In this document: positions 41,593 to 47,637 of the stretch, in pieces
How positions within the stretch are numbered: position 1 is the stretch's first letter
Layout: each line of letters opens with the position of its first letter
Virus record (IMG/VR): IMGVR_UViG_3300037587_000379
Coordinates: 1 to 47,637 of that record
Source: a virus
Direction: 5' to 3' (one strand)
Length of the DNA: 47,637 nucleotides
Program-made: the position numbers and the translations under genes
The notes under the pieces: model-generated
What the model was told of the DNA's origin: nothing
Databases searched by the model: none
The model's input: the letters and a program-made list of their open reading frames with translations, nothing else

Positions 41593-42882
41593 ATGGGACA
41601 GATTCTCCTACCCAAGCAGTACCACCCAGACTTTGCACAGCCAGGCAAGAAGCCTATAGGGCTAGTAGAAGTTGACTGGGCTAACCCACTGACAAAAGAT
41701 CTTGAGATAGCTCTCTTACCAGCAATGTGGGTAGGTAAGAACTTAGCTGATATGGGTAATTCTCCTGTACAGCCAGCAATCAATTCAGGTGCCAATACCA
41801 AAGGTCAGTTTGTAGCTAAAACTACTGCTGATGATGATGGCTTCTCTCTAGTTAACCCCAGCCTTGGTAGTCAGAATCGTACTGTCATGCTGGGGCATAT
41901 CAAAGCTGCGGCAGTAACTAATAATGCATTAATAGCATCAGGTACTGTTGCATCTGGACAGAGATGGCAGCTGGCCTATGTAAGTGGTAGCAGCTTACAT
42001 ATAGGAGTAACTTCTGGCGGGTACCAGTCCTCCCTAACACCAGTAGTTGGTGAGTTTTCTATATCTGGGATTAAATTTACCGGGACTACTTTAGCGGACC
42101 ATACGCTTTTTCTAAACGGCGTTTTCGAGAACGCAACAGGTACAAGGGTAATAAATACCACCGGAGCTTCCTATGTAGTAATGGGAGAGGGTCTATCTCA
42201 ATCAACAACCGGCGTTACCGATAAACTCTTTTTCTACTACCATTGGAATCGGGCTTTATCTGATGCAGAGATGCTATCAATTGAGCAAGACCCTTATCAA
42301 CTCTTCAAACCAACCACACCCCAAACCTACACCTTCCCAGCTGCAGCTGCTGGTATAAACATTAATGCTACTACTGATACCCTCATTATAAGTGAGCAAG
42401 GTGCTGTAGTACAGGCAGATGTGGACATAAGTATAGCTGCAGGGACAGATACACTAGTCATCTCTGAGCAGGGTGCCACTGTACAAGCTGATATAGATAT
42501 ACTTATCAGTGCTACTACAGATACACTGATTATAACAGAGAATGCAGCCACTGTTCAGTCTGACGTAGACATAAATGTGGCCGCAAACTCAGATACCTTA
42601 GTGATATCTGAAAATGCAGCCACGGTAGAGCTGATTACTGGTATTTCAATACTAGCTACTACTGGCTCTTTGATTATCTCTGAGCAGGCAGCTGTAGTTC
42701 AAGCGGATGTGGACATAAGCATAACCGCTGGTGTAGACTCCTTAGTTATCTCTGAGTTACAAGCCTCTATCACTTTAGATATAGGCGTTACAATAGATGG
42801 TTCTTCTAGCGTCATTATGACTGCTAACTTCCAGAGTGAGACGCTCTACTTCAATGGAGAGAATTACTTCACTATTGACTAG
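41593..42882 (+). CDS. Lectin-like tail fibre with 24-aa tandem repeats (429 aa)
   Basis: The N-terminal 40 residues resemble fibre anchors (PKQYHPDFAQPGKKPIGLVE). Residues about 60-240 form a concanavalin/LamG-like sandwich ending RALSDAEMLSIEQDPYQLF, the usual end of this domain in phage fibres. From residue 257, six 24-residue repeats follow (consensus I.A.TDTL[IV]ISE[QN].A.VQADVDI), then a degenerate seventh and a short tip (ETLYFNGENYFTID). The repeats suggest a beta-solenoid shaft that can change length. Last gene of the late operon. Confidence 0.75.
   Translation: MGQILLPKQYHPDFAQPGKKPIGLVEVDWANPLTKDLEIALLPAMWVGKNLADMGNSPVQPAINSGANTKGQFVAKTTADDDGFSLVNPSLGSQNRTVMLGHIKAAAVTNNALIASGTVASGQRWQLAYVSGSSLHIGVTSGGYQSSLTPVVGEFSISGIKFTGTTLADHTLFLNGVFENATGTRVINTTGASYVVMGEGLSQSTTGVTDKLFFYYHWNRALSDAEMLSIEQDPYQLFKPTTPQTYTFPAAAAGININATTDTLIISEQGAVVQADVDISIAAGTDTLVISEQGATVQADIDILISATTDTLIITENAATVQSDVDINVAANSDTLVISENAATVELITGISILATTGSLIISEQAAVVQADVDISITAGVDSLVISELQASITLDIGVTIDGSSSVIMTANFQSETLYFNGENYFTID
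42361..42792 (+). repeat. Six tandem 72-bp units inside the lectin-like fibre gene
   Basis: In-frame repeats of 24 codons, e.g. ACAGATACACTAGTCATCTC-type cores. Units 1, 2, 3 and 5 are closest; 4 and 6 are diverged, so expansion was not recent for all of them. Confidence 0.75.
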
Positions 42883-42965
42883 CCTGTATAGCAGGACTTA
42901 CAGTAAGGGAGGCCATCCTCACTTCCACGGAAGTGGGCAGTTGCCTCACAGTTAGTGCATTGCAT
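42879..42965 (-). CDS. 28-aa zinc-knuckle peptide
   Basis: MQCTNCEATAHFRGSEDGLP then YCKSCYTG: two CxxC pairs spaced as a mini zinc ribbon. Its start overlaps the upstream 38-aa frame and its stop overlaps the late operon's last stop on the other strand by 3 bp. Confidence 0.5.
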   Translation of the reverse strand: MQCTNCEATAHFRGSEDGLPYCKSCYTG

Positions 42966-43068
42966 GTATCAATATCTCCTGTGCTCTATAGAAGGGGTCC
43001 TCACTCAGCTCTAATAGATTGGTAGCTTGCTGAATAGCTAGCCTATACTTCTCACACTCTTCACACAT
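42952..43068 (-). CDS. 38-aa peptide with CxxC
   Basis: MCEECEKYRLAIQQATNLLE, a CEEC start then a helix. Preceded by GGAGAAGGAGAAAAGAAAT; an in-frame ATG seven codons upstream is an alternative. Coupled to the zinc-knuckle peptide. Confidence 0.5.
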   Translation of the reverse strand: MCEECEKYRLAIQQATNLLELSEDPFYRAQEILIHAMH

Positions 43069-43097
43069 ATTTCTTTTCTCCTTCTCCATATACAATT

Positions 43098-43134
43098 AAG
43101 GCCGGACAGTTTTCACACTGAGCCGGCCTTTTTA
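43098..43134 (+). terminator. Intrinsic terminator at the convergent end
   Basis: AAGGCCGG (43098-43105) pairs with CCGGCCTT (43123-43130) over a 17-nt loop and runs into TTTTTATT. It stops rightward late transcription 216 bp past the last fibre gene; in the leftward direction the U-tract is poor. The two mini-genes at 42.9-43.1 kb lie between gene end and terminator, antisense to the late message. Confidence 0.85.
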
Positions 43135-43233
43135 TTGCGTACCAAATGATGCCTCGTCTCGGCCATTAACTCTGGTACTACGGCGGGGCATGGAGGCTGC
43201 GCCGATGGGCAGACCTCAACCCACATTTCTCTA

Positions 43234-43350
43234 CTAAGCTACAGCTGCATCTTTAGCCGCTTGGTCTTCACCAAAGCAAGCAGACATGTAGTCAGTACGT
43301 GCTGCATCATTGAGCAGAGCAGCGTATGTTGCTTTATTAAATTCTACCAT
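43234..43350 (-). CDS. 38-aa peptide
   Basis: MVEFNKATYAALLNDAARTD, ending DQAAKDAAVA; acidic, helical. Its ATG overlaps the RusA stop (AAATGGTAG) and AAAGGTG lies upstream. Unrecognised. Confidence 0.55.
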   Translation of the reverse strand: MVEFNKATYAALLNDAARTDYMSACFGEDQAAKDAAVA

Positions 43351-43697
43351 TTGATTTCACCTTTATATTTTTTAAAACGAAAGAGAATTCCTTCGTCGCC
43401 CTTCGGGACTAGTATCTTCTGTATCCAGATATGATATATACGGTTATCATTGAAGCCGTATTTCTCTTGGAGAATATCCACAAAGGGTTTGATACAATTA
43501 TCTGTATCACATGCCTTGTTACTATAGTAGACATTCATCTGGAGGGTTAGTTCCCCACTGGGAACCCGTACGTTGCTAGGCAACTCCTCTAAAAGGACCT
43601 TACGATACTTATTGTAGTCGTACGTCCTTATTTTTTTGCCCATAAAAGCCTTGTTGACTGAGAGTGGCTTTGTATGTGTACGTATCTTACGAGTCAT
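43344..43697 (-). CDS. rusA: RusA-like Holliday-junction resolvase
   Basis: 117 aa (E. coli RusA 120). The metal-binding signature D64-x-D66-N-x-x-K70 in CDTDNCIKPFVDIL matches RusA D70/D72/K76, and the second acidic site D84 lies in FNDNRIYHI (RusA D91). It resolves branched recombination/replication intermediates before packaging; T7 uses endonuclease I instead. Lies at the end of the replication cluster. Confidence 0.88.
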   Translation of the reverse strand: MTRKIRTHTKPLSVNKAFMGKKIRTYDYNKYRKVLLEELPSNVRVPSGELTLQMNVYYSNKACDTDNCIKPFVDILQEKYGFNDNRIYHIWIQKILVPKGDEGILFRFKKYKGEIKW

Positions 43698-43699
43698 AG

Positions 43700-43900
43700 T
43701 TAATGTAGTATAGGTATCAACCCATACTTCCTATAACCTGTGGAAGTTGTATGCCATACCTGATCTGCATAAGTATAGGGGTCACAACCACGATTGCATT
43801 TACCGAGTACAGCTGTAAGGTGGCATCTATTATCAATCTTCGTCTGCCTCTCCCAATCTGCACAGTCTTGAAAGGCTTCCTTTATCCAGGTATCTTCCAT
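43700..43900 (-). CDS. 66-aa hypothetical protein
   Basis: Unrecognised. MEDTWIKEAFQDCADWERQT, a basic Cys-containing middle (CHLTAVLGKCNRGC) that might bind zinc, then an aromatic tail. SD AAGGAGG is ideal; the start lies inside the end of the exonuclease gene. Confidence 0.6.
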   Translation of the reverse strand: MEDTWIKEAFQDCADWERQTKIDNRCHLTAVLGKCNRGCDPYTYADQVWHTTSTGYRKYGLIPILH

Positions 43901-44595
43901 ACATCCTCCTTATTTCGTAAGAGGTATAGTAGTTTGGCATTCTCTACTAGGAAAAGTTCCCAGTAGCTGCCAAACCTATCCTCATACATCTTCTGTACTA
44001 CCTTGTACATCTCTAGCTCGCAGATACACTGCGCTAGCTGCTTATCTGCAGTCACCCTACCTACCCGGAAGAGACCAGGGATGTTATCCCCTGTATCTCC
44101 CATGATAAGCTGGGTGTAGAAGGTACGCAGCCCCTCTACTTCGGAGACTTGGTAGAGCTTCCTCTCTTTCTGCTTCCCGCATTCCCACGAGTAGTGCCAG
44201 CCCGGGACTTGGTCGGGGTCTTTGTCTCTGGAGCAGATGACCGTATCATCAGATTGTCCCATAGCCATTGCGTCATCAGCCTCATAGCCGTAGCAAACCT
44301 CTGCACCATGCTGTCCCAGTAGGTGATGGCGTATCTTATCCCAATAAGGGGGCTTGTTATGTTCATCTCTATTACCTTTGTAAGGTTTAATCGTTGCCAG
44401 AGCTATTCTAAAATTGCTCTGACTATCTGTTAGGTAGACCTCAGCAGAGCAGCACCCCGCCTGGTCTATTATATGTTGTACCTTCTTATCACAGTTGTAC
44501 CTGGCCTCCTTCCAAAGGATATAGTTGCCAGCTATGCAGTCTTGACCCAGCTCATAGCCTAATATATCCCCATCTAGGAGGGAGGTGTAGCTCAT
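43882..44595 (-). CDS. 5'-3' exonuclease (T7 gp6-like, FEN/PIN type)
   Basis: 237 aa. Metal-binding motifs of flap/5' exonucleases are visible: LLDGDILGYEL (D8, D10), GYEADDAMA, ICSRDKDPDQVPG and IMGDTGDNIPGL with the following helix-hairpin-helix-like region. It removes RNA primers and degrades host DNA to feed replication. Start at MSYTSLLDG by ATGA overlap with the upstream gene. Confidence 0.9.
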   Translation of the reverse strand: MSYTSLLDGDILGYELGQDCIAGNYILWKEARYNCDKKVQHIIDQAGCCSAEVYLTDSQSNFRIALATIKPYKGNRDEHNKPPYWDKIRHHLLGQHGAEVCYGYEADDAMAMGQSDDTVICSRDKDPDQVPGWHYSWECGKQKERKLYQVSEVEGLRTFYTQLIMGDTGDNIPGLFRVGRVTADKQLAQCICELEMYKVVQKMYEDRFGSYWELFLVENAKLLYLLRNKEDVWKIPG

Positions 44596-44816
44596 CCTTG
44601 TCTCCAATCACCAACATCAAGTAAGTCTTCTAAAGCAATGCCCACCCAATCATGATGACTACAGGTACCATACTCTGGGCTTACCTCAGAGGGATACTCC
44701 CTATCATACAAACAAGCAGAGGTAGTGCTGTTAAAATGGTGACAGTTTTTACACTTATCTGATGCTACACTATAGGTTTCACAGTAGCCATGCTCAGGTA
44801 GGTGTAGTGATCTCAA
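44592..44816 (-). CDS. 74-aa Cys/His-rich protein with TTG start
   Basis: Unrecognised. Zinc-binding pattern CKNCHHFN...CLYDR...CSHHD. No ATG occurs in frame; TTG at 44816 overlaps the SSB stop and sits 8 nt after GAGGAG, which decides the start. Located between SSB and exonuclease, so perhaps a replication accessory. Confidence 0.6.
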   Translation of the reverse strand: MRSLHLPEHGYCETYSVASDKCKNCHHFNSTTSACLYDREYPSEVSPEYGTCSHHDWVGIALEDLLDVGDWRQG

Positions 44817-45427
44817 AACGGAAGCTCCTCATCTAAGACGATACCATCTACACGTGCACGTAGTTGAGAGGTAGCATAGTTATCTGCTTCCTGAATCCTC
44901 TTACGCGTGAGCGGAGAGCGGAGTGCCTCGAAGTCTGCCTTGGTAGCTGTGTCCCAGTCAAAGATGAAGCTGGGATTCTCTAGTCCAGGGACCTGAGTGT
45001 CCGCAGGTACGCCCGTCACTGCGTCTACAGTGGCATACCCCTTCTTATTACATCCCACTGTAACCTGACAAACTCTGGTTATGATCCTATTCAGGATCTC
45101 ATGGTCCATAACCTCTTCTTCAGGGTTGACAGCTAGCACAATCTTCATCATTGCAGATGTAAAGTTAGGGTCGCTATCGCTGATATTGAAGTTAACGGGT
45201 ACAATCTTAGACACCCAGTGGGGCCTTCCGTCTGCCATGAGACTCTTAGGCAGCTCGAAGGTAATCTCTACCTTATGTGCAGCCTCTATAGTATTCCCTT
45301 GCCATTCTCTCTCCGGCTGTATCCCCAGATCTGTTACCCCTACGACTCTCGCATTGTGTGCACCCCTAACTGGGTTATCTTTCACCTTAGCCTTTGGTGG
45401 GTTATCTTTTGGGTTTGGTAATGACAT
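44813..45427 (-). CDS. ssb: Single-stranded DNA-binding protein
   Basis: 204 aa with an OB-like beta pattern and the C-terminal tip DEELPF, which mirrors the DDDIPF tip bacterial SSB uses to recruit partners. It follows the polymerase cluster and precedes the exonuclease, as the T7 gp2.5 gene neighbours its replication genes. Not recognisable by simple motif beyond the tip and position. Confidence 0.75.
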   Translation of the reverse strand: MSLPNPKDNPPKAKVKDNPVRGAHNARVVGVTDLGIQPEREWQGNTIEAAHKVEITFELPKSLMADGRPHWVSKIVPVNFNISDSDPNFTSAMMKIVLAVNPEEEVMDHEILNRIITRVCQVTVGCNKKGYATVDAVTGVPADTQVPGLENPSFIFDWDTATKADFEALRSPLTRKRIQEADNYATSQLRARVDGIVLDEELPF

Positions 45428-45624
45428 TACTTACTGCTCCTCATTTTTGATATATGCTTGTTTACTAACTTCTCTATACAGTTGACCTGTATCTGCTCAG
45501 GCATAGTACGTCTGAGCTGCCTGAGTACGATAGCTAGATCCATGTGAGCCACATGGCTGTATCTGAGAGACGCGAAGTTGACAAGAGCTGTCAACATTAT
45601 CATCGTTAAGAGTAAGGGATCCAC
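45427..45624 (-). CDS. 65-aa membrane-anchored protein with GTG start
   Basis: An N-terminal hydrophobic helix (DPLLLTMIMLTALVNFASL) and a basic helical tail (LRQLRRTMPEQIQVNCIEKL). The GTG lies one base after the stop of the 57-aa gene, with GAGGAG upstream; its stop overlaps the SSB start. A later ATG (codon 8) is possible. Function unknown. Confidence 0.5.
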   Translation of the reverse strand: MDPLLLTMIMLTALVNFASLRYSHVAHMDLAIVLRQLRRTMPEQIQVNCIEKLVNKHISKMRSSK

Positions 45625-45625
45625 C

Positions 45626-45799
45626 TTACTTTCCGCTCCTCATACCACGAATGAAGTGCCACATCTCTTTATTGATGCCGGCATACAACTCCTCTGAGTC
45701 TTTCAGCATCTGATTGAAGCATACTCTTTCTCCTTCTGTCTCAATTACTACATGTCTTTCTACGAAGACGGGCTTCTTCTCTTCTCTAATATATCTCAT
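45626..45799 (-). CDS. 57-aa hypothetical protein
   Basis: MRYIREEKKPVFVERHVVIE, then ETEGERVCFNQML and an MWHFIRGMRSGK end. Alternating beta strand and helix. Its ATG overlaps the upstream stop (ATGA). Confidence 0.55.
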   Translation of the reverse strand: MRYIREEKKPVFVERHVVIETEGERVCFNQMLKDSEELYAGINKEMWHFIRGMRSGK

Positions 45800-45927
45800 T
45801 GATACCTCTCAAACCATTTGTTATAATCATGTTTAATAAAGTAAGGGTTTACAGAAAACCTTACGAACCATTTACCTATCTGGAGATGTCTTATTCCGAA
45901 CCTCCAGTTTAAAAATAGATCACTCAT
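45796..45927 (-). CDS. 43-aa aromatic basic peptide
   Basis: MSDLFLNWRFGIRHLQIGKW, then FVRFSVNPYFIKHDYNKWFE. Strongly aromatic and basic. Starts within the upstream gene end and ends on the next start, a link in the coupled chain. Confidence 0.5.
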   Translation of the reverse strand: MSDLFLNWRFGIRHLQIGKWFVRFSVNPYFIKHDYNKWFERYQ

Positions 45928-46108
45928 CAGTGCGTCCCGTCTTACATTTGTTATAGCTGTCTAAGTATTCTTCAGCCTTGCTCACAAGTCTCTCCTCAAA
46001 CATAGTATAGGGATTGAAGACCTGCATCCACCTAGGCCTCTGTATTAACTCCAGCTGCCTCTCGTGGTGGTAAGCTTCAAGGTCTGCCCAGAAATCTTTT
46101 ATACTCAT
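45920..46108 (-). CDS. 62-aa hypothetical protein after the polymerase
   Basis: MSIKDFWADLEAYHHERQLE, helical, ending CKTGRTDE. It starts on the polymerase stop (TGATG). Unrecognised; a possible processivity or accessory factor by position only. Confidence 0.6.
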   Translation of the reverse strand: MSIKDFWADLEAYHHERQLELIQRPRWMQVFNPYTMFEERLVSKAEEYLDSYNKCKTGRTDE

Positions 46109-47637
46109 CAGTGTGTCTCATACCAGTTCTTACCTATGCTAGCCTTACCAGCTATAGGTATGTTTAGTTTGTAGTACTCGCCAGCAAGAGTAAGGGACCT
46201 CTCCGCAAGCCTGGCGTATCGCTCAGCGTAGGCCAGGGCCACTTCAGCTTGGGCTTCATCATGCATATCTATCACCTTGATAGCCTCTATCTGATTCAGC
46301 TTAATCATTTCATCCAGTATGATAGCACTCCTCTTCATGACAACCGCATCACCACACTGTAGTAAGGTATTCAGGGCCTTGTGTGCCAGTACCCTGCCAG
46401 ACTCTCCATCTCTACGCATCCAGATTTTTCTGCCGTCCAGACCTTTGAGCCAACCTCTTTCAGCAGAGAATTTAGCAGTATCAATGAGTCGTTTGAGAGC
46501 TGGCAGCTCACGAAGGAACTTTGAGCGGAGGCTTCTACCCCTGCCCGAACCTCCTCCGGCAAGTTGTCCCAGCTTCTCATTACCTGCTCCATATATGAAG
46601 GCGTAGATAAAAGATTTAGCTGCATCTCTCGTGTCAAGTCCTGCCATGGATTGGTTGTAAGTGTGAATGTCTCCATCTAATATCGCCTGTATGTAGTCTT
46701 CATCACCCATGTAATGGGCGAGCATCCTCAACTCTATCTGGTCTGCATCATGCCCCACCATCACGTACCCTTCAGGTACAGTGAAGAGGGAGCGCATCTC
46801 TACACCAAAAGCAGCTCTCTTAGCTGGGACATTGACAACGATTCGATGTCGACAACGGCCAGTAGGGGTACCAATTGTGTTAGCAGCAGCTGTAATCCTA
46901 CCATCAGGTCGTACATTATTTATCCATCCTCTGATTTGAGAGAGACGATGCGAGCATATTTTCCTGCGCTTAATCTTTTGACCGAATTCGCCAGAAATAG
47001 TTCCGAAGCTATCTTCTGTAAGCTTGGGGCTAGACCTTTCTCCGTCAATGTAATTCCACTGTGTGGGTTTCCAACCTTGTTCAAGAAGATACTCCTTTAC
47101 TTGTTTGTCTGATCCGAGGTTGAGTCTGAGGTGTTCGACTTTGGTGAAAGGCCCCCTAACTTCTGGACTACCCCTTTCGTAGCTTTCGCGGTACCAATCC
47201 CGAGTTCTTTTGGTGGGGTCTCCATTAATCTTAAAGGGGCGGGTGACCGTAGCTCCCACCTGTCTATACTTCCCGGGTAAGTCGTAGTCATTCTCTATCT
47301 CCTCTATTTCTTTTACAAGTACAGATTCCAGGGCAGTAGCTGCTCCCATGTCGAAGTAGACACCGTTCTCTTCTTGCCTTTGCATGATGGCGGCGAACTT
47401 GTGCTCCAGCTCAATAGCCTCAGCCCAGTCCCAACCATCCATCTCTTCCAGAAGGGCAAGGTATACCTGTCTGGTAAGCTCGACGTCTCGCTGACAATAA
47501 CGGAGCATCTCGGGTGTGTAACGGGACCAATCTGAGTATTCACCCTTAGGATATCCCAGCCTTTCTCCCCACGCAGCAAGTGAATGCGACCCCCTGTCAG
47601 GGTTAAGAAGACGGGAGAGGATGAGTGTATCAATGAT
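46108..47637 (-). CDS. Family A DNA polymerase, C-terminal part (gene crosses the window ends)
   Basis: Codons from the junction to 601. Polymerase motif A is HDADQIELR (catalytic D389), motif B RDAAKSFIYAFIYGAG (R429, K433, Y437) and motif C MHDEA (catalytic D552). The residue equivalent to E. coli Pol I F762 and T7 Y526 is Tyr (Y437). At this position Tyr is common in lytic phages and allows fast, less ddNTP-selective synthesis. Finger and thumb regions follow T7 gp5 (e.g. GWLKGLDGRKIWMR). It heads the chain of replication genes that runs leftward to RusA. The last 127 bases repeat the window start. Confidence 0.95.
   Translation of the reverse strand: MIDTLILSRLLNPDRGSHSLAAWGERLGYPKGEYSDWSRYTPEMLRYCQRDVELTRQVYLALLEEMDGWDWAEAIELEHKFAAIMQRQEENGVYFDMGAATALESVLVKEIEEIENDYDLPGKYRQVGATVTRPFKINGDPTKRTRDWYRESYERGSPEVRGPFTKVEHLRLNLGSDKQVKEYLLEQGWKPTQWNYIDGERSSPKLTEDSFGTISGEFGQKIKRRKICSHRLSQIRGWINNVRPDGRITAAANTIGTPTGRCRHRIVVNVPAKRAAFGVEMRSLFTVPEGYVMVGHDADQIELRMLAHYMGDEDYIQAILDGDIHTYNQSMAGLDTRDAAKSFIYAFIYGAGNEKLGQLAGGGSGRGRSLRSKFLRELPALKRLIDTAKFSAERGWLKGLDGRKIWMRRDGESGRVLAHKALNTLLQCGDAVVMKRSAIILDEMIKLNQIEAIKVIDMHDEAQAEVALAYAERYARLAERSLTLAGEYYKLNIPIAGKASIGKNWYETH
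47511..47637. repeat. Terminal direct repeat, right copy
   Basis: Identical to bases 1-127; see the left copy. Confidence 0.95.

Noticed and set aside
1-47637. CRISPR array, insertion sequence, integrase or reverse transcriptase/DGR
   Set aside because: No evenly spaced direct repeats of CRISPR type, no transposase, recombinase or RT motif in any long frame; nothing suggests lysogeny.

Overview
The window is the complete genome of a tailed phage of the T7 supergroup (podovirus). Its first 127 bases are repeated exactly as its last 127, which is what a circularised assembly looks like, so the unique molecule is about 47,510 bp. The DNA polymerase gene runs through the junction. No T7-type single-subunit RNA polymerase is encoded, so this is the RNAP-less branch of the supergroup (the Vibrio phage VpV262 / roseophage SIO1 style of genome; family-level inference). 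Family A polymerase, primase-helicase, exonuclease, SSB and T7-like head, tail-tube and internal virion proteins support this. Capsid genes are written in CTG/CGT/AAC/GGT codons, unlike their CTA/ATA/AGA-rich neighbours, which fits a gammaproteobacterium-like host, probably aquatic; that is inference.

Layout. (1) 17.66-18.68 kb is a non-coding divergent control region with iteron-like repeats, AT-rich repeats and a 12-bp palindrome. It is the best candidate for the origin and the early/late switch. (2) Rightward from 18.68 to 42.88 kb lies one late operon: three small genes (one with a phospholipase A2-like CCxxHD motif), two tandem paralogous tail-fibre proteins, a membrane/coiled-coil protein, TerL, portal, scaffold, major capsid, decoration/head-fibre proteins, tail tubular A and B, a GNAT-fold protein, internal virion proteins of 178, 1606 and 671 aa, a peptidoglycan-active-type virion protein, a collagen-like fibre and a lectin-like fibre with 24-aa repeats. 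(3) A convergent terminator lies at 43.1 kb. (4) Leftward from 47.6 to 42.9 kb, and continuing across the junction from 5 kb to 1, are the replication genes: polymerase, SSB, 5'-3' exonuclease, RusA resolvase, primase-helicase and a poly(A)-polymerase-type nucleotidyltransferase, with many tiny genes coupled by ATGA/TAATG overlaps. (5) Leftward from 17.7 to 3.8 kb is an early/accessory arm of small, mostly unrecognised genes (membrane proteins, zinc-binding proteins, one secreted protein, one Myb/HTH DNA-binding protein), interrupted by three unusually long gene-poor, hairpin-rich gaps (5.3-6.3, 9.7-10.6 and 12.0-12.9 kb).

The most notable signals are: six copies of the palindrome GTCCTAGGAC confined to 14.3-18.2 kb, three of them just upstream of the HTH gene; a phage nucleotidyltransferase with the motif that separates poly(A) polymerases from CCA-adding enzymes, sharing the arm with a tRNA-like element and structured gaps; and an iteron/AT-rich array in the divergent region. 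Many genes in the early arm begin at internal ATGs set by strong Shine-Dalgarno sequences; I chose those starts over the longest open frame.
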